Source: Labilibaculum antarcticum
GTDB taxonomy: Bacteria > Bacteroidota > Bacteroidia > Bacteroidales > Marinifilaceae
DNA: 64,000 nucleotides
Assembly (NCBI RefSeq): GCF_002356295.1
Contig: NZ_AP018042.1
Location: 4,868,361-4,932,360 of the forward strand
Direction of reading: 5' to 3'
Both the position numbers and the translations under genes were made by a program. The notes beneath the pieces were generated by a model. That model saw only the letters and a program-made list of their open reading frames with translations, made no database searches and was not told where the DNA came from. Numbering within the stretch: the stretch's first letter is position 1; the number at the start of each line of letters is the position of its first letter. Positions 51,952 to 61,607 of the stretch are shown here, piece by piece.

Positions 51952-53964
51952 ATGAACTCAAGAAAAATAAATATACTAATCATTTCATTGCTAATATCAT
52001 TTGCTAGTTTAGCACAGAAGCCTGAAAGAATATACAATAATTATTTATTCAAAGGCATGGAGGCAAGTGCAAAGGATGATATTGATAAAGAACTTACTAA
52101 GGCTAAAGAACATTTCGATAAAATTTTATTAGATGAACCTGAATCAGCAATGGCTAATTTAGGACTAGCTATCGTTTACTCATATGATGAATATTCTGAC
52201 AAAGATTATTTTAAAGCTTGGGGATACTTTCAGAAAGCTTATGAAGCACAATCTCAGTTTACTGCTGACGATAACGATGTTTTAAATGATTTGTTTTCTA
52301 AACAAGATAAAAGGCGTAGTAATAGAACTGTAATTAAAAACATGGACTGGCAGCGCCAACAAGTGGAAGATAAGTTGATTAAATTTGTGCGGGAGGAAAA
52401 TAATACAGATTATGCCAAGCGGTTTTTAAAAGAATTTCCTGATTCGAAATACTATACCAATGTTTCACATATTTTGAATTATATCTTGTTTCGTGAAGCC
52501 GAGAATAAAAATACGCTTGCTGCATTTAATCAATTTTTAAAGGATTATCCTGAATCAGCTCAAGCTGATATAGCAATAAAGATGCGCAATAAGTTAGCCT
52601 ATAAAACTGCTGTAAGTGAGGGGTCATTGAATAGTTTCCGGAATTTTGTTGAAAAATATCCTGAGGCTGCTCAAGTTGATGAGGCTAAGAAATTAATGGA
52701 AGGAATGGCTTTTAAAGAAGCATACGATAAAAATACACTTGAAGCTATTGAGCATTTTATAGTAGAATTTCCTAATTCATCAAAAATGCCAAAAGCTAAA
52801 GCTGTAAAACAGAAATTGCTTTTTGAATGGGCTAAAAGTGTAAATAGCTTAGAGGCTTATAACAAATTTGTGGCTTCATTCCCCGAAGGCAAGCATTACG
52901 TTGATATTTTTAATCTAAAAGCGAGTGTATTAGGAGAAGAGATCCTTACGGATTTTCCAATGGAAAATTACAAGTTCGTAAAAGGGTTCGATAACCAGCA
53001 GTTTAACGATTTTGGTGGTGGAATTGCTAAACGCCCAAATGGAGAGCTTGTAGTAGCTGCATCGTCGCGTAAAGCAGAGGGAAAGATGTATGACTCTTGG
53101 CTTTTAGGCCTAGATACCAGTGGAAAAATGATCTGGAATAAGATGCTAGGAAACCGTTTTGATGATCTTGTAAATAAAGTGAGCATAAGCGCTCAGAACG
53201 AAATTTATGTTGCCGGTATTACTGATGCCATAGTTGATAGTGTGAAAGGGCAAGCGTGGCTTTATAAGCTCGATGCCAATGGTAAAAATATATTTAATCA
53301 AAGAATTGATATTGATGAAGTACTTGATTTTGTAGTTTATCCCGACAATAAAATTTTAGTTGCAGGCTATAGCAAAAACACAAACGATTCAACTTTTACG
53401 CCTGGTTTAGTAAAACTCAATGCCAATGGTAAAATGTTGTGGTCTCGTGCCTACTCAAGCAAGGGCAAGCTTTATAATTTAGCTGGTGATACCTTAGGTA
53501 TTACTTATGCTGCTGCAGGCAATTGGATATTTGCTGTTAACCAGGCAGGTTATTTAAAATGGGATATTTTGTTGGATCAAGATGTAAAATCAACCGCTGT
53601 TGGTATTAATGGGAACAATAAACTGCTTTTTGCTGGTTTAAATACTACAGGAGCTTTTGCAAGTGCATATACTATAAATGGGGAAAAGATTTGGGAATCT
53701 CCTATTCCTGTTTCTGGAAATGGAAATATAGAACAAATTATAAGTTTACCTGATAATAGTTTTGTTATTGCAGGAACATTTGATAACAAAATCAAACTAG
53801 TCCATATCGACGAAACAGGCAGTATTCAATCAGAAAAAGAATTTAGTTTACCACAAGGAATTAAACTAAACGATTTAACAGCTGCTGATGAGAATTTTGT
53901 AGCAATTAGTGCGACAAGATTAACGGAAAAAGGCGATTTAATTGTATTTGAAATGGAGCTATAA
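51952..53964 (+). CDS. secreted TPR-like and beta-propeller protein
   Basis: The 670-residue protein has a signal peptide (IISLLISFASLA) and TPR-like helical repeats to about residue 320. Several contain the phrase F..FPxS or YPESAQAD every 27-30 residues. A beta-propeller of WD/PQQ-like blades follows (PNGELVVAASSR, AQNEIYVAGITD, PDNKILVAGYSK, PDNSFVIAGTFD). Such proteins act as scaffolds in the periplasm or on the cell surface. Tight coupling to the OmpA-family gene suggests a shared complex, similar in style to gliding or type IX secretion accessory proteins. That assignment is only inference. Confidence 0.75.
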   Translation: MNSRKINILIISLLISFASLAQKPERIYNNYLFKGMEASAKDDIDKELTKAKEHFDKILLDEPESAMANLGLAIVYSYDEYSDKDYFKAWGYFQKAYEAQSQFTADDNDVLNDLFSKQDKRRSNRTVIKNMDWQRQQVEDKLIKFVREENNTDYAKRFLKEFPDSKYYTNVSHILNYILFREAENKNTLAAFNQFLKDYPESAQADIAIKMRNKLAYKTAVSEGSLNSFRNFVEKYPEAAQVDEAKKLMEGMAFKEAYDKNTLEAIEHFIVEFPNSSKMPKAKAVKQKLLFEWAKSVNSLEAYNKFVASFPEGKHYVDIFNLKASVLGEEILTDFPMENYKFVKGFDNQQFNDFGGGIAKRPNGELVVAASSRKAEGKMYDSWLLGLDTSGKMIWNKMLGNRFDDLVNKVSISAQNEIYVAGITDAIVDSVKGQAWLYKLDANGKNIFNQRIDIDEVLDFVVYPDNKILVAGYSKNTNDSTFTPGLVKLNANGKMLWSRAYSSKGKLYNLAGDTLGITYAAAGNWIFAVNQAGYLKWDILLDQDVKSTAVGINGNNKLLFAGLNTTGAFASAYTINGEKIWESPIPVSGNGNIEQIISLPDNSFVIAGTFDNKIKLVHIDETGSIQSEKEFSLPQGIKLNDLTAADENFVAISATRLTEKGDLIVFEMEL

Positions 53965-53975
53965 AAAAAAGATTT

Positions 53976-54000
53976 GTAAAAAAGGACTTTCCTTTTTTAC
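53976..54000. terminator. hairpin after the OmpA/TPR operon
   Basis: GTAAAAAAGGA and TCCTTTTTTAC form a perfect 11-bp stem with a 3-nt loop, 12 bp after the stop codon. The T run lies within the stem, so function as an intrinsic terminator is likely but not certain. Confidence 0.65.
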
Positions 54001-54046
54001 TAGCTGAATTCAACCTACAAATGCAACTTCTGGGGTAAAGGTTTTA

Positions 54047-54155
54047 CCTTATCTACCGACCAGAGGGAGTCATGCGTACCGAAGCAAGCCGATTAAATTT
54101 ACTTATTTATAGTGGGAGTAAGTCCATTTTTAAATCACGAACACCTTTTAAATAG
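54047..54155. repeat. dispersed repeat of about 110 bp (copy b)
   Basis: It is related to 46715-46824 through tatctaccgac, gattaaatttactta and ccatttttaaatcacgaac. It lies between convergent genes. Confidence 0.65.
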
Positions 54156-54273
54156 GGTAGGTGAGTAAATTTAATTGGCTTGCTGGTTCCGGCTCGTCGG
54201 GATTAATTGTACTAAACTTTCAATCCCGATAGCTCGGGGGCTTATCACCGCTTATGATGATTTGAATTTTGCC

Positions 54274-55989
54274 TTACCTTTTATAGATGATTTCTTGTCC
54301 GCCCTGAGATAAGGTCAGACTTTCAACTTGTTCAGTTTTATTAAATGTAATTAAAGCTGGAACTACTTTTAAATAGAACACATTTTCAGATTTAGGATAA
54401 ATTTCAATTTCATTTTGACCTGTTATTTGAATTTTCATTTGCTTACCATCTTTAGTAACCTTCATAATAAACTTTTGGTATTTATAATTACCAACATAAC
54501 TTTCCAAAATAGCATCTTCAACAGTTACCTCTTTTACCAAACTCTCCGTATCCACTCCTAATTTTTTAAGCATTGCAATACCATTAGTATTACCAGGATT
54601 GATTTCGACAGATTTCTTATAGCTGGCAATGGCTTTTTCATTTTCTTTGTTCTTCATCAATGCATCGCCATAACTGTCATATACATTGAAAGAATTAGGA
54701 AAGGCTTCCATATTTAGTTTGAACACTGCAATAGCTTTTTCAAGTTCACCTTTCCCAAGATAAGAATACCCCAAACCATTCAATTGGTTCTCTCCAAAAT
54801 CATATTTGTCAGTTCGATTTTTCTTTAATTCCCAATAAGTTCTTGTAGCTACTTCAATTCCTTCATTTTCAATACTCTTTTTAAGATGGGTTACAAAAGA
54901 AGGCTTTTGGGGCTTATTTAAAGCTGATGTTGGATCTAATAGATGGAATACAATATCATCGACAGCAACGTCTGAGTTTGTCAGTACGACTACACCTTTA
55001 TCTCCACCTTTAATAAAGCCTGCAAAGGCTCTATAACCTCCTGTTCCTCCAGCATGCCATGCAATTTCCAACTTATTACGTAACCTAATATGCCATCCCA
55101 AGCCTACCATTGAGCTACTGCCTTTGCTTGTTGAATTCTTATGTGACAAGTGCATTGCTGGATACAAATCACTCTTTTTTAAACCCATATTAGCTGCCAA
55201 GTAAGTTAGCATATCAACAGTTGTAGAACGAATAGCTCCTGCACCAGCTAAAGTTGGTATGTCCCAATTTTCTACCTCAACACCAGCACTATGACCCATA
55301 GCTAAGTTTTCTTTCATTTTTGGCGTAAAGGCAATGCGTGTATTTTCTAATTTTAAAGGTTTGGCGATAGTCTTTACCATTAACTCTTCATAAGTCATTT
55401 GTTTTTTATTTGCCAATACATGCCCTAACAAACCTTGAGCATAATTGGAGTATTCATATTTTGAACCAATATCACGAGTCAATTCATAACTATTTAAGAA
55501 GGCATACATTTGCTCTTCTGAGTAATCTGCATAAGGATTAGCAAGATTAGCAGGGTTGAAATTATCAGGCATTCCAGGTAAGGAGGAGGTATGATTGGAC
55601 ATCTGATACAGTTTAATTGATTCTCCATTTCTGATGGGAGATGTGACTCCTTCGGGTAAAAGTTCTTGCAAAGGGGTATCCAAATTTAACTCCCCTTTTA
55701 CAACCATATCAGCTAATAAAATTCCCGTAAAGGTTTTTGAAATAGAGCCAATTTCAAAAACAGAATTTTCATCAACAGGCTCCTTGGTCTCTAAAGATTT
55801 TACACCATAGCTATAATAGCTTACGCCATCAGAAGTAATTACGCCTACAACTAGTCCTGTATTAATACCATTATCAACACGAGCTTTGATGTTTTCCTTA
55901 ACTTCTGCTGAAATATTCTTGTTCTGAGATTGACATCCGTATAATACTATTTGAAATAGTATCAGTAAAATGGTAAAATACTTTTTCAT
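54274..55989 (-). CDS. class C beta-lactamase-fold serine hydrolase lipoprotein with TPR tail
   Basis: The 571-residue protein has a lipoprotein signal (LFQIVLYGCQ) and a penicillin-binding-protein/AmpC fold: SxxK as S-I-S-K in EIGSISKTFTG, YxN as YSNY, and HAGGTGG in the KTG position. The catalytic part ends near residue 370. Two or three TPRs follow (LNGLGYSYLGKGELEKAIAV, AFPNSFNVYDSYGDALM), then a small beta domain. This domain set is common in Bacteroidota and usually encodes esterase or D-amino-peptidase-like enzymes, not true drug-resistance lactamases. The substrate is unknown. Confidence 0.85.
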   Translation of the reverse strand: MKKYFTILLILFQIVLYGCQSQNKNISAEVKENIKARVDNGINTGLVVGVITSDGVSYYSYGVKSLETKEPVDENSVFEIGSISKTFTGILLADMVVKGELNLDTPLQELLPEGVTSPIRNGESIKLYQMSNHTSSLPGMPDNFNPANLANPYADYSEEQMYAFLNSYELTRDIGSKYEYSNYAQGLLGHVLANKKQMTYEELMVKTIAKPLKLENTRIAFTPKMKENLAMGHSAGVEVENWDIPTLAGAGAIRSTTVDMLTYLAANMGLKKSDLYPAMHLSHKNSTSKGSSSMVGLGWHIRLRNKLEIAWHAGGTGGYRAFAGFIKGGDKGVVVLTNSDVAVDDIVFHLLDPTSALNKPQKPSFVTHLKKSIENEGIEVATRTYWELKKNRTDKYDFGENQLNGLGYSYLGKGELEKAIAVFKLNMEAFPNSFNVYDSYGDALMKNKENEKAIASYKKSVEINPGNTNGIAMLKKLGVDTESLVKEVTVEDAILESYVGNYKYQKFIMKVTKDGKQMKIQITGQNEIEIYPKSENVFYLKVVPALITFNKTEQVESLTLSQGGQEIIYKR

Positions 55990-56097
55990 AACTCTTCTGT
56001 TGATTTTGTTAATAAGGTTTCTGCTTTTTGCAAATGAATGCCAATGTTATTAATAAAATTTTTGGGCTCCCGATAGTTATCGGGATTAAAGAGTAAT

Positions 56098-56178
56098 CTT
56101 TATCTACCGACCGAAGGGAGATCACAACACGAAGTGAGTCTTGCGCCAAGAAAGCAGGCCGATTAAATTTACTTATCG
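56098..56178. repeat. dispersed repeat (copy c, shorter)
   Basis: ctttatctaccgaccgaagg, gcgccaag and gccgattaaatttacttatc match the copies at 46715 and 54047. The right part of the element is missing. Confidence 0.55.
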
Positions 56179-56206
56179 AAAAGGTGCTAAAAATCCGTTC
56201 ATCTTT

Positions 56207-56401
56207 TTACTTGTCAATAATTCGTTTTTTTTTGTTTTCGTTAATAACTAGTGCTGTTATCGAAACAATGATAATTATTGAAGCAGCTAAAAAGATCCAG
56301 GTATTTTTGGATTCAATGTTGAAATTTGAAAAATCAAAACTTAATATATTTAAGGTCATTGCTAATATTACTAAAATTAAAGAGATGTTTCTTTTTATCA
56401 T
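56207..56401 (-). CDS. small two-helix membrane protein
   Basis: This 64-residue protein has two hydrophobic helices (ISLILVILAMTLNILSF and WIFLAASIIIIVSITALVI) and a basic tail (NENKKKRIIDK), which predicts a cytoplasmic C-terminus. It is unrecognised, and its reality rests on the clean membrane topology. The plus-strand frame over the same bases is less protein-like. Confidence 0.45.
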   Translation of the reverse strand: MIKRNISLILVILAMTLNILSFDFSNFNIESKNTWIFLAASIIIIVSITALVINENKKKRIIDK

Positions 56402-56528
56402 ATTCTTTGTGTTTTAAGTTCGTTTCGCCAATTTTGACCAAGGGTAAATTTCCCACCTTCTTTTCCCCTTAGCTTAACAAATTAATCAGTTACTCTGATG
56501 TGGGGAATGAATGGCAACTTATAATATT

Positions 56529-56765
56529 TTAATTTACCTGATAAACTCCAGTATCACCAGTCTCCAAATATTTTTGAATTATATCTAATTCTTGGAGTGC
56601 TTCGGTTTTTGTTTTATAAAGTCCTACAATTTGTGAGTTACTAAATATAGAAGCCCCTGCAATACTGCCTATTATAGCAAACTTCAGCTTTCCTCCAAAG
56701 TTTCTTGTAATTAACAAACTTGCAATTTGTATCAACTGTTTTTTATCTTGAGATCTTATCCACAT
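56529..56765 (-). CDS. small conserved-type hypothetical protein
   Basis: The 78-residue protein starts MWIRSQDKKQLI and ends with YKTKTEALQELDIIQKYLE. It resembles small proteins of unknown function in which a short beta-sandwich (LKFAIIGSIAG, IVGLYKTKTEA) ends in a helix that starts after a turn such as Y.T..EA...LD.IQ. No catalytic residues are apparent. No partner is evident. Confidence 0.55.
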   Translation of the reverse strand: MWIRSQDKKQLIQIASLLITRNFGGKLKFAIIGSIAGASIFSNSQIVGLYKTKTEALQELDIIQKYLETGDTGVYQVN

Positions 56766-56997
56766 AATATTATAATTAAAAATTTGTACACATCTTAATC
56801 AACCGATGCGTTTGGTCCTTCATTCTTTATTTCGATTATTTAATTTAAAAAAGTGTATTTATTGATGTAAATAGCGATAACACTCACACCTAATGAACCA
56901 CTGCAAGACCCGCTTGGTTTAAGCTTGCGAAGTATTTGGTGGTGGGAGAGGTTTTCCGCTAGGCTAACGACAGCTTATTCGATGTGTGCAATAGTAT

Positions 56998-57492
56998 TTA
57001 CTTCATTTTTTTAAAACCATTCAGTCCAATTTGATGAATCATATAAGGCCACATTTCTGTTCCTTTTGCTCCTGGGAAAGTCCCGGCATTTGATGTTTCT
57101 TTAAACTCTCCATTTACCTCAGTTTGAATATCTGAATTGTATGTTAATGTATGTTCAGTCCGGTTTTTCATCAATAAAAGGATTTTCATGTTTTTTTCTT
57201 TCTCTTCATCAGAATCACCACTTGTTGATAAGCAGAAACAGAATTCGATAGTTCCTTTTTGTCCATTCTCTTTAAAAATAGAGTCATTTTCCCATGTATC
57301 AACCAACTCCTGAAATGGTTCATATTTTATAATAGAATAGTCAAATTTTGTTGAGTCAATTGGATGTAACTCAATAGTGAATTTACTACCAATTGGAAAT
57401 GTATATCCATTTGCTGGTTTAGTAGGTAATTCTTGAGAATAACCTATCATATTTATCGTAAATAAGATTAATATTAAAAGTATGTTCTTCAT
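56998..57492 (-). CDS. secreted hypothetical protein
   Basis: The 164-residue protein has a signal peptide (ILLILILFTINMIGYSQ) and a beta-rich mature part with one CFC pair. I do not recognise a family. PTKPANGYTFPIGSKFTIEL near the new N-terminus may be its conserved core. It stands alone. Confidence 0.6.
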   Translation of the reverse strand: MKNILLILILFTINMIGYSQELPTKPANGYTFPIGSKFTIELHPIDSTKFDYSIIKYEPFQELVDTWENDSIFKENGQKGTIEFCFCLSTSGDSDEEKEKNMKILLLMKNRTEHTLTYNSDIQTEVNGEFKETSNAGTFPGAKGTEMWPYMIHQIGLNGFKKMK

Positions 57493-57907
57493 ATTTATTG
57501 AATTTATGTTGCTTTGATATTATTGCTAACTTATAAATACAAGGCTGTTTATTTCGATTATATAATTTTAAAAAGTGTATTTATCCTACCAATAGGACAG
57601 AACAATTTTCTCTAAAGGCCATTAAAACTAAGCATTAAATGCATTAAACAGTAGTAATTAGGTAGGGAAAACAATTTGCAGAACTAAAAAAGAACTGCTC
57701 TACATAAGTTGAGGTGAAAAAAGCAGAATAAGGTGAAATTTATTGCGGAAGAATATCTATACATAATCATTTCAGGACTGGAAATGCCCGTTTTTACTGC
57801 TGCAGAGCCCATTTTAACCCCTACAAAGTTCATTATGAGTGTGTGAAAAAGTAGGATAGGATCGTGTTTTATGCTGATTATAATTAGTTAGTGATCGGTA
57901 TCTCGTT

Positions 57908-58190
57908 GCTTGGGGAAAACTTCAAATTGAAAAAAAATGCCCTTCCCGAACAGGGGAAAGCTTCGATTTGAAAAAAGAGACCTTTCCCGAACAGGGGAAA
58001 ACTTCAAATTGAAAAAAGAGACCCTTCCCGAACAGGGGAAAGCTCCGATTTGAGAAAAGAGACCTTTCCCGAACAGGGGAAAGCTTCAAATTGAAAAAAG
58101 ACGCCTTTCCCCAAGTGGGGAGGCTTTATATTTGAATTTTTGGGCTTATCCCCGAAAGGGGGAGATTGGAATTTGAAAATTGCCGGCAAT
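57908..58190. repeat. 41-bp tandem repeat array with a hairpin in each unit
   Basis: Cores CCCGAACAGGGG or variants begin at 57945, 57986, 58027, 58068 and 58109, exactly 41 bp apart, with a diverged unit near 58150. Each unit forms a CTTTCCC/GGGAAAG stem and is followed by TTCAAATTGAAAAAAG-like sequence. The 41-bp period is not a multiple of 3, so it is not a protein repeat. There are no unique spacers, so it is not a CRISPR array. Confidence 0.85.
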
Positions 58191-58454
58191 GAAGAGTAGG
58201 GGGAGAGGTGATTTTTTTGAGGTCGATTTTACTTTAGACTTTTCAGCTAATTCTTAGGGCTTGTGTCTTTCACTACAATACTCATCTCGCTTGAAATTTC
58301 GTCGGCAGCTTCACTAATGAACCGACCTTAAATACAATTCTTTTTTTTTACCAACTCTCAAAATCGATACTTTAAATTTTAGCTTTCTTAGGTTTTGTCT
58401 TCAAGCCAGACGGGCTTTTCATTTTTGATTCATGCCTAATTTTAGCGGGTATTC

Positions 58455-58628
58455 ATGAAATTTATATGTGAATAAAAAGAACTCGCTACGCTCAATTGAG
58501 TGAAACGAAATCGATGAGGCCCGCAAAATTATCTCGATTCAAACAGCTTTTTGTTCTTAACGCTATCTTCACTAAACGGGTCCCGATCTCCGGACTCAAT
58601 GTCAAATTCTTCCTAATTAACAGACTGC
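58455..58628 (-). repeat. 174-bp dispersed repeat, copy 3 of the family
   Basis: It matches 59388-59561 at a constant offset of 933 bp. In reverse complement, the segment from gacattgagtccggagatcg to acaaaaagctgtttga corresponds to the elements at 27.9 and 28.6 kb, but the middle differs. Confidence 0.8.
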
Positions 58629-58889
58629 AAGGTGATGCTTTCAAAAAAGACAAAACAAATAATAAAAACAAAAAGATAAAAGAGTAACTGGTTTATAAAA
58701 TCAGACGCAGATTATTATTGAGTAAGGAAGATCAAGAGGTAATGAGTGAAAAATAAAACACCACGGAGAACACAGAGTACCACAGAGAAAAAACAACATT
58801 CACAAAATGTCATTGCGAAGGAGCATAGTGACTGTGGCAATCTGTCCCCTTTTGAGAACAATCGTAAAAGCGCTGCGAAGTATTTATAG

Positions 58890-59067
58890 ATACTACCACG
58901 GTACTCTGTACCTAAAAATCATGAACATGGCTGTTGCTACTCTTTTCAATTGTTTTTACATTGTATCGCCGCCTACGGGGCTCTTTTTTATTTATTCTCT
59001 ATCAACTACCATATTATCGCTCCTCTGGAGCTGTTAAAAATCCCGTAGGGATGTTATTATGGTAGTA
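58890..59067. mobile_element. MITE-like element
   Basis: It begins ATACTACCACGGTAC and ends TTATGGTAGTAG, so ACTACCA/TGGTAGT are short terminal inverted repeats. Internal hairpins are present (CCTACGGGG and CCCGTAGGG). Partial copies of its left end (ccacggtactctgtacc) lie at about 59598 and 59650. There is no coding capacity for a transposase. Confidence 0.5.
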
Positions 59068-59387
59068 GTCAATTAATATCAAAATAAGAAGTGCTGTAAG
59101 CACGAAAGAATATAATGGCAAATTTATCCGCTTAGTAATGATAATTTAAGCTTCTTTTAATACGAATTGGTATTTGGTCATGCTCTGACTATAAGCAAGC
59201 TGTTCTTGTCAGGGTATGACTAGTCTTCGAGCTCTAGACCTTTATTTCTCCTGTCCTCAAGCCGGACGGGCTTTTACTTTTTCCTTGGATGAAAAAGTAG
59301 ACAAAAAATCATTGACAACGTCCTCAATCACCCGTTAGTAGTTCGATTGCTAAACTACCGAACTTGTGAGATCATGAACTCCTATTT

Positions 59388-59561
59388 ATGAAATTTATAT
59401 GTGAATAAAAAGAACTCGCTACGCTCAATTGAGTGAAACGAAATCGATGAGGCCCGCAAAATTATCTCGATTCAAACAGCTTTTTGTTCTTAACGCTATC
59501 TTCACTAAACGGGTCCCGATCTCCGGACTCAATGTCAAATTCTTCCTAATTAACAGACTGC
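59388..59561 (-). repeat. 174-bp dispersed repeat, copy 4 of the family
   Basis: This matches the copy at 58455-58628. Sequence to its left (59255-59370, reverse complement) also matches the second half of the 27.9-kb elements, including gcccgtccggct and gggtgattgaggacgtt. This copy is therefore a longer, rearranged member. Confidence 0.8.
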
Positions 59562-59810
59562 CAGTTGAAGTTTTTAAAAAAGACAAAACAAATAATGCCA
59601 CGGTACTCTGTACCTAAAAATCATGATAATGGCTGTTGCTATAAATACCACGGTGCTCTGCACCTTTATTCCTCTAGTCTTATAATCAGTGCAGATCTTA
59701 AAAAATCATAAGGATCTGCGTCTATCTTTTTTATAAAAACTAGCTCATTAATTCGAATGCTGCAATTTAGTTCCTTCTCCTTAAGGAGAGGGTTAGGGTG
59801 AGGTGTTAAC

Positions 59811-61607
59811 TTAATTCGAATACTGCAACTGAATCAACTTATTGTATTTCCCTTCCGAAATCTTCATCAAGCTATCATGCGTACCTTGTTCCACAATCTC
59901 GCCTTGCTCCATCACAACAATTTCATCGGCCTTTCTAATGGTCGACAATCGGTGGGCAATTACAATGGATGTTCTTCCTGTCATGAGTTTCTCGAGCGCT
60001 TCCTGAACCAGCATTTCCGATTCGGAATCGAGCGAGGAGGTGGCTTCATCCAATATTAAAATCTTAGGGTTTTTAAGAATCGCACGCGCTATGGCTACTC
60101 TTTGGCGCTGACCTCCTGAAAGCTGGGTGCCACGTTCTCCAACAACAGTTTCAAATTTTTCGGGAAAGCGTTCTATAAATTCCAGGGCATTGGCCTTTTG
60201 TGCGGCTTCGTAAATTTCCTGCTCGCTGGCCCCCGATTTTCCATAGGCTATGTTTTCACTGATACTCCCTCCAAATAGAAAAATATCTTGCGGCACTAAG
60301 GATATCTGACTTCGTAAGGCCGATAAGGGAATGTCATGACTGTCATGCTGGTCAAAAAATAAGCTGTTTTTAGGCGGACGATGTAACATCAGCAGGAGTG
60401 AGGCCATGGTACTTTTTCCAGCTCCGCTATGCCCAACCAGAGCAATCATTTTATTGCTCTCAATTTTTAAATTGATATTGTTTAAAACTGCTTGCTCGCT
60501 TCTCGACGGGTAGGCGAAATTCAAATTTTTAAAGCTAATTTCTCCCTGCATCCTAAATTTAGGATCAATTTCACTGATGTCCTGAATATCTTCAGGTTCT
60601 TCATCGTAGATCTTGAACAGGTCTTCGGTGGCTCCAATAAATTTCTGAATATTAGTATATACATTGGCCAATCCGCTAATGGTACCCCCCACAAAGACTG
60701 AATAAATAACAAAAGAAAATAAATCTCCGGCTTGCATTTCACCCGCTTGCAGTAAACGGGAACCTTGCCACACCATGGCGGCAATGGCACCAAAAAGGCC
60801 GAGAATAATAAAAGAGGAAAATGCCCCTCGGTACTTGCCTCGGGTCATGCCTAAATCGGCCATTTCTAAGGTTTTCTTTTTGTAACGGGCAATTTCGATA
60901 TGTTCATTGGTAAAAGCTTTTACACTCTGTATGCCTTGCAGGGTCTCTTCAATAATTGTGTTCGAATCGGCCAGCTTGGTTTGTACATCTTTGGAGAATT
61001 TCCGGATAAACCGGCCAAAATACCTTGCAACAATCATGGTTGGGGGCAAAGTAATCAGCATAAAGGCAGTAAGCTTTATCGAGATAATAGCCAATAAAGT
61101 AATTCCACCTGTAATTACGATAATCTGTCGAATGAATTCGGCCAGGGTGCTGGTCATGGTTTCCTGAAGCAATATCACATCTGCCGATATTCTGCTGTTG
61201 AGTTCACCTACTCTTCGGCGTTCAAAAAATTGCAGAGGAAGCTTTATTAGATGGCGGTAAGTGGCCTGACGAAGTGCTGCAAGCGATCTTTCGGTTACGT
61301 TCACAAATAATACAATGCGAAAATACGAGAAGGTGGCTTGTAAAATCAATATGCAGGCAATTAATAGAGCCGTTTGATTTAAGCTTTGCCCCAGCGTTGT
61401 ATCATTGCCAGAGTTCACCAAATCACCCAAGAGCTTGGGAAAAGCCAAACTCGCCAAACTTGAACCCAACAAGAAAAAAATACCCAAAAAGTATTGTCCT
61501 CTGTAGGGTTTAATGTATTTGTAAAGTCTTAAAGCACTTTTTAAACCACTTTTATTTATTTTCCCTTTCGGAACATCCGATGAATCTGCTATATGTGTTC
61601 TTGCCAT
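59811..61607 (-). CDS. MsbA/BmrA-type ABC exporter (permease-ATPase half-transporter)
   Basis: The 598-residue protein has six membrane helices (about 35-330) and a C-terminal ATPase: Walker A GHSGAGKST, Q-loop, signature LSGGQRQRVAIARA, Walker B ILILDEATSS and H-loop IVIAHRLSTI. It works as a homodimer and may move lipids, lipid-linked molecules or drugs. LPLQFFERRRVGELNSRIS is the typical coupling-helix region. It stands alone between repeat-rich gaps, so the substrate is unknown. Confidence 0.9.
   Translation of the reverse strand: MARTHIADSSDVPKGKINKSGLKSALRLYKYIKPYRGQYFLGIFFLLGSSLASLAFPKLLGDLVNSGNDTTLGQSLNQTALLIACILILQATFSYFRIVLFVNVTERSLAALRQATYRHLIKLPLQFFERRRVGELNSRISADVILLQETMTSTLAEFIRQIIVITGGITLLAIISIKLTAFMLITLPPTMIVARYFGRFIRKFSKDVQTKLADSNTIIEETLQGIQSVKAFTNEHIEIARYKKKTLEMADLGMTRGKYRGAFSSFIILGLFGAIAAMVWQGSRLLQAGEMQAGDLFSFVIYSVFVGGTISGLANVYTNIQKFIGATEDLFKIYDEEPEDIQDISEIDPKFRMQGEISFKNLNFAYPSRSEQAVLNNINLKIESNKMIALVGHSGAGKSTMASLLLMLHRPPKNSLFFDQHDSHDIPLSALRSQISLVPQDIFLFGGSISENIAYGKSGASEQEIYEAAQKANALEFIERFPEKFETVVGERGTQLSGGQRQRVAIARAILKNPKILILDEATSSLDSESEMLVQEALEKLMTGRTSIVIAHRLSTIRKADEIVVMEQGEIVEQGTHDSLMKISEGKYNKLIQLQYSN

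Larger units (their letters stand above)
53965..54273. other. intergenic region with terminator and dispersed repeat
   Basis: It contains the hairpin at 53976-54000 and a repeat copy at 54047-54155. The region also has the short inverted motif ATCCCGATAGCTCGGG. No gene is visible. Confidence 0.55.
57493..59810. repeat. 2.3-kb non-coding, repeat-dense region
   Basis: No credible gene is present. It holds the 41-bp tandem hairpin array, two 174-bp direct repeats, a MITE-like element with partial copies, and CACAGAG/CCACGG-type short repeats. It also has a CCTTCTCC...GGAGAGGG hairpin near 59775. Apparent frames of about 60 codons inside the 174-bp repeats are by-products of the repeat. Confidence 0.7.

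Noticed and set aside
54274-55989. Antibiotic-resistance beta-lactamase
   Set aside because: The fold and SxxK/YxN motifs fit, but the lipoprotein signal plus TPR and beta-domain tail are typical of Bacteroidota serine hydrolases with other substrates.
57908-58190. Possible CRISPR array or protein repeat
   Set aside because: The 41-bp units are tandem with no unique spacers, and the period does not preserve a reading frame.
58496-58687. 63-codon frame repeated at 59429
   Set aside because: The two frames are alike only because they lie in the duplicated 174-bp repeat. There is no ribosome site and no known fold.
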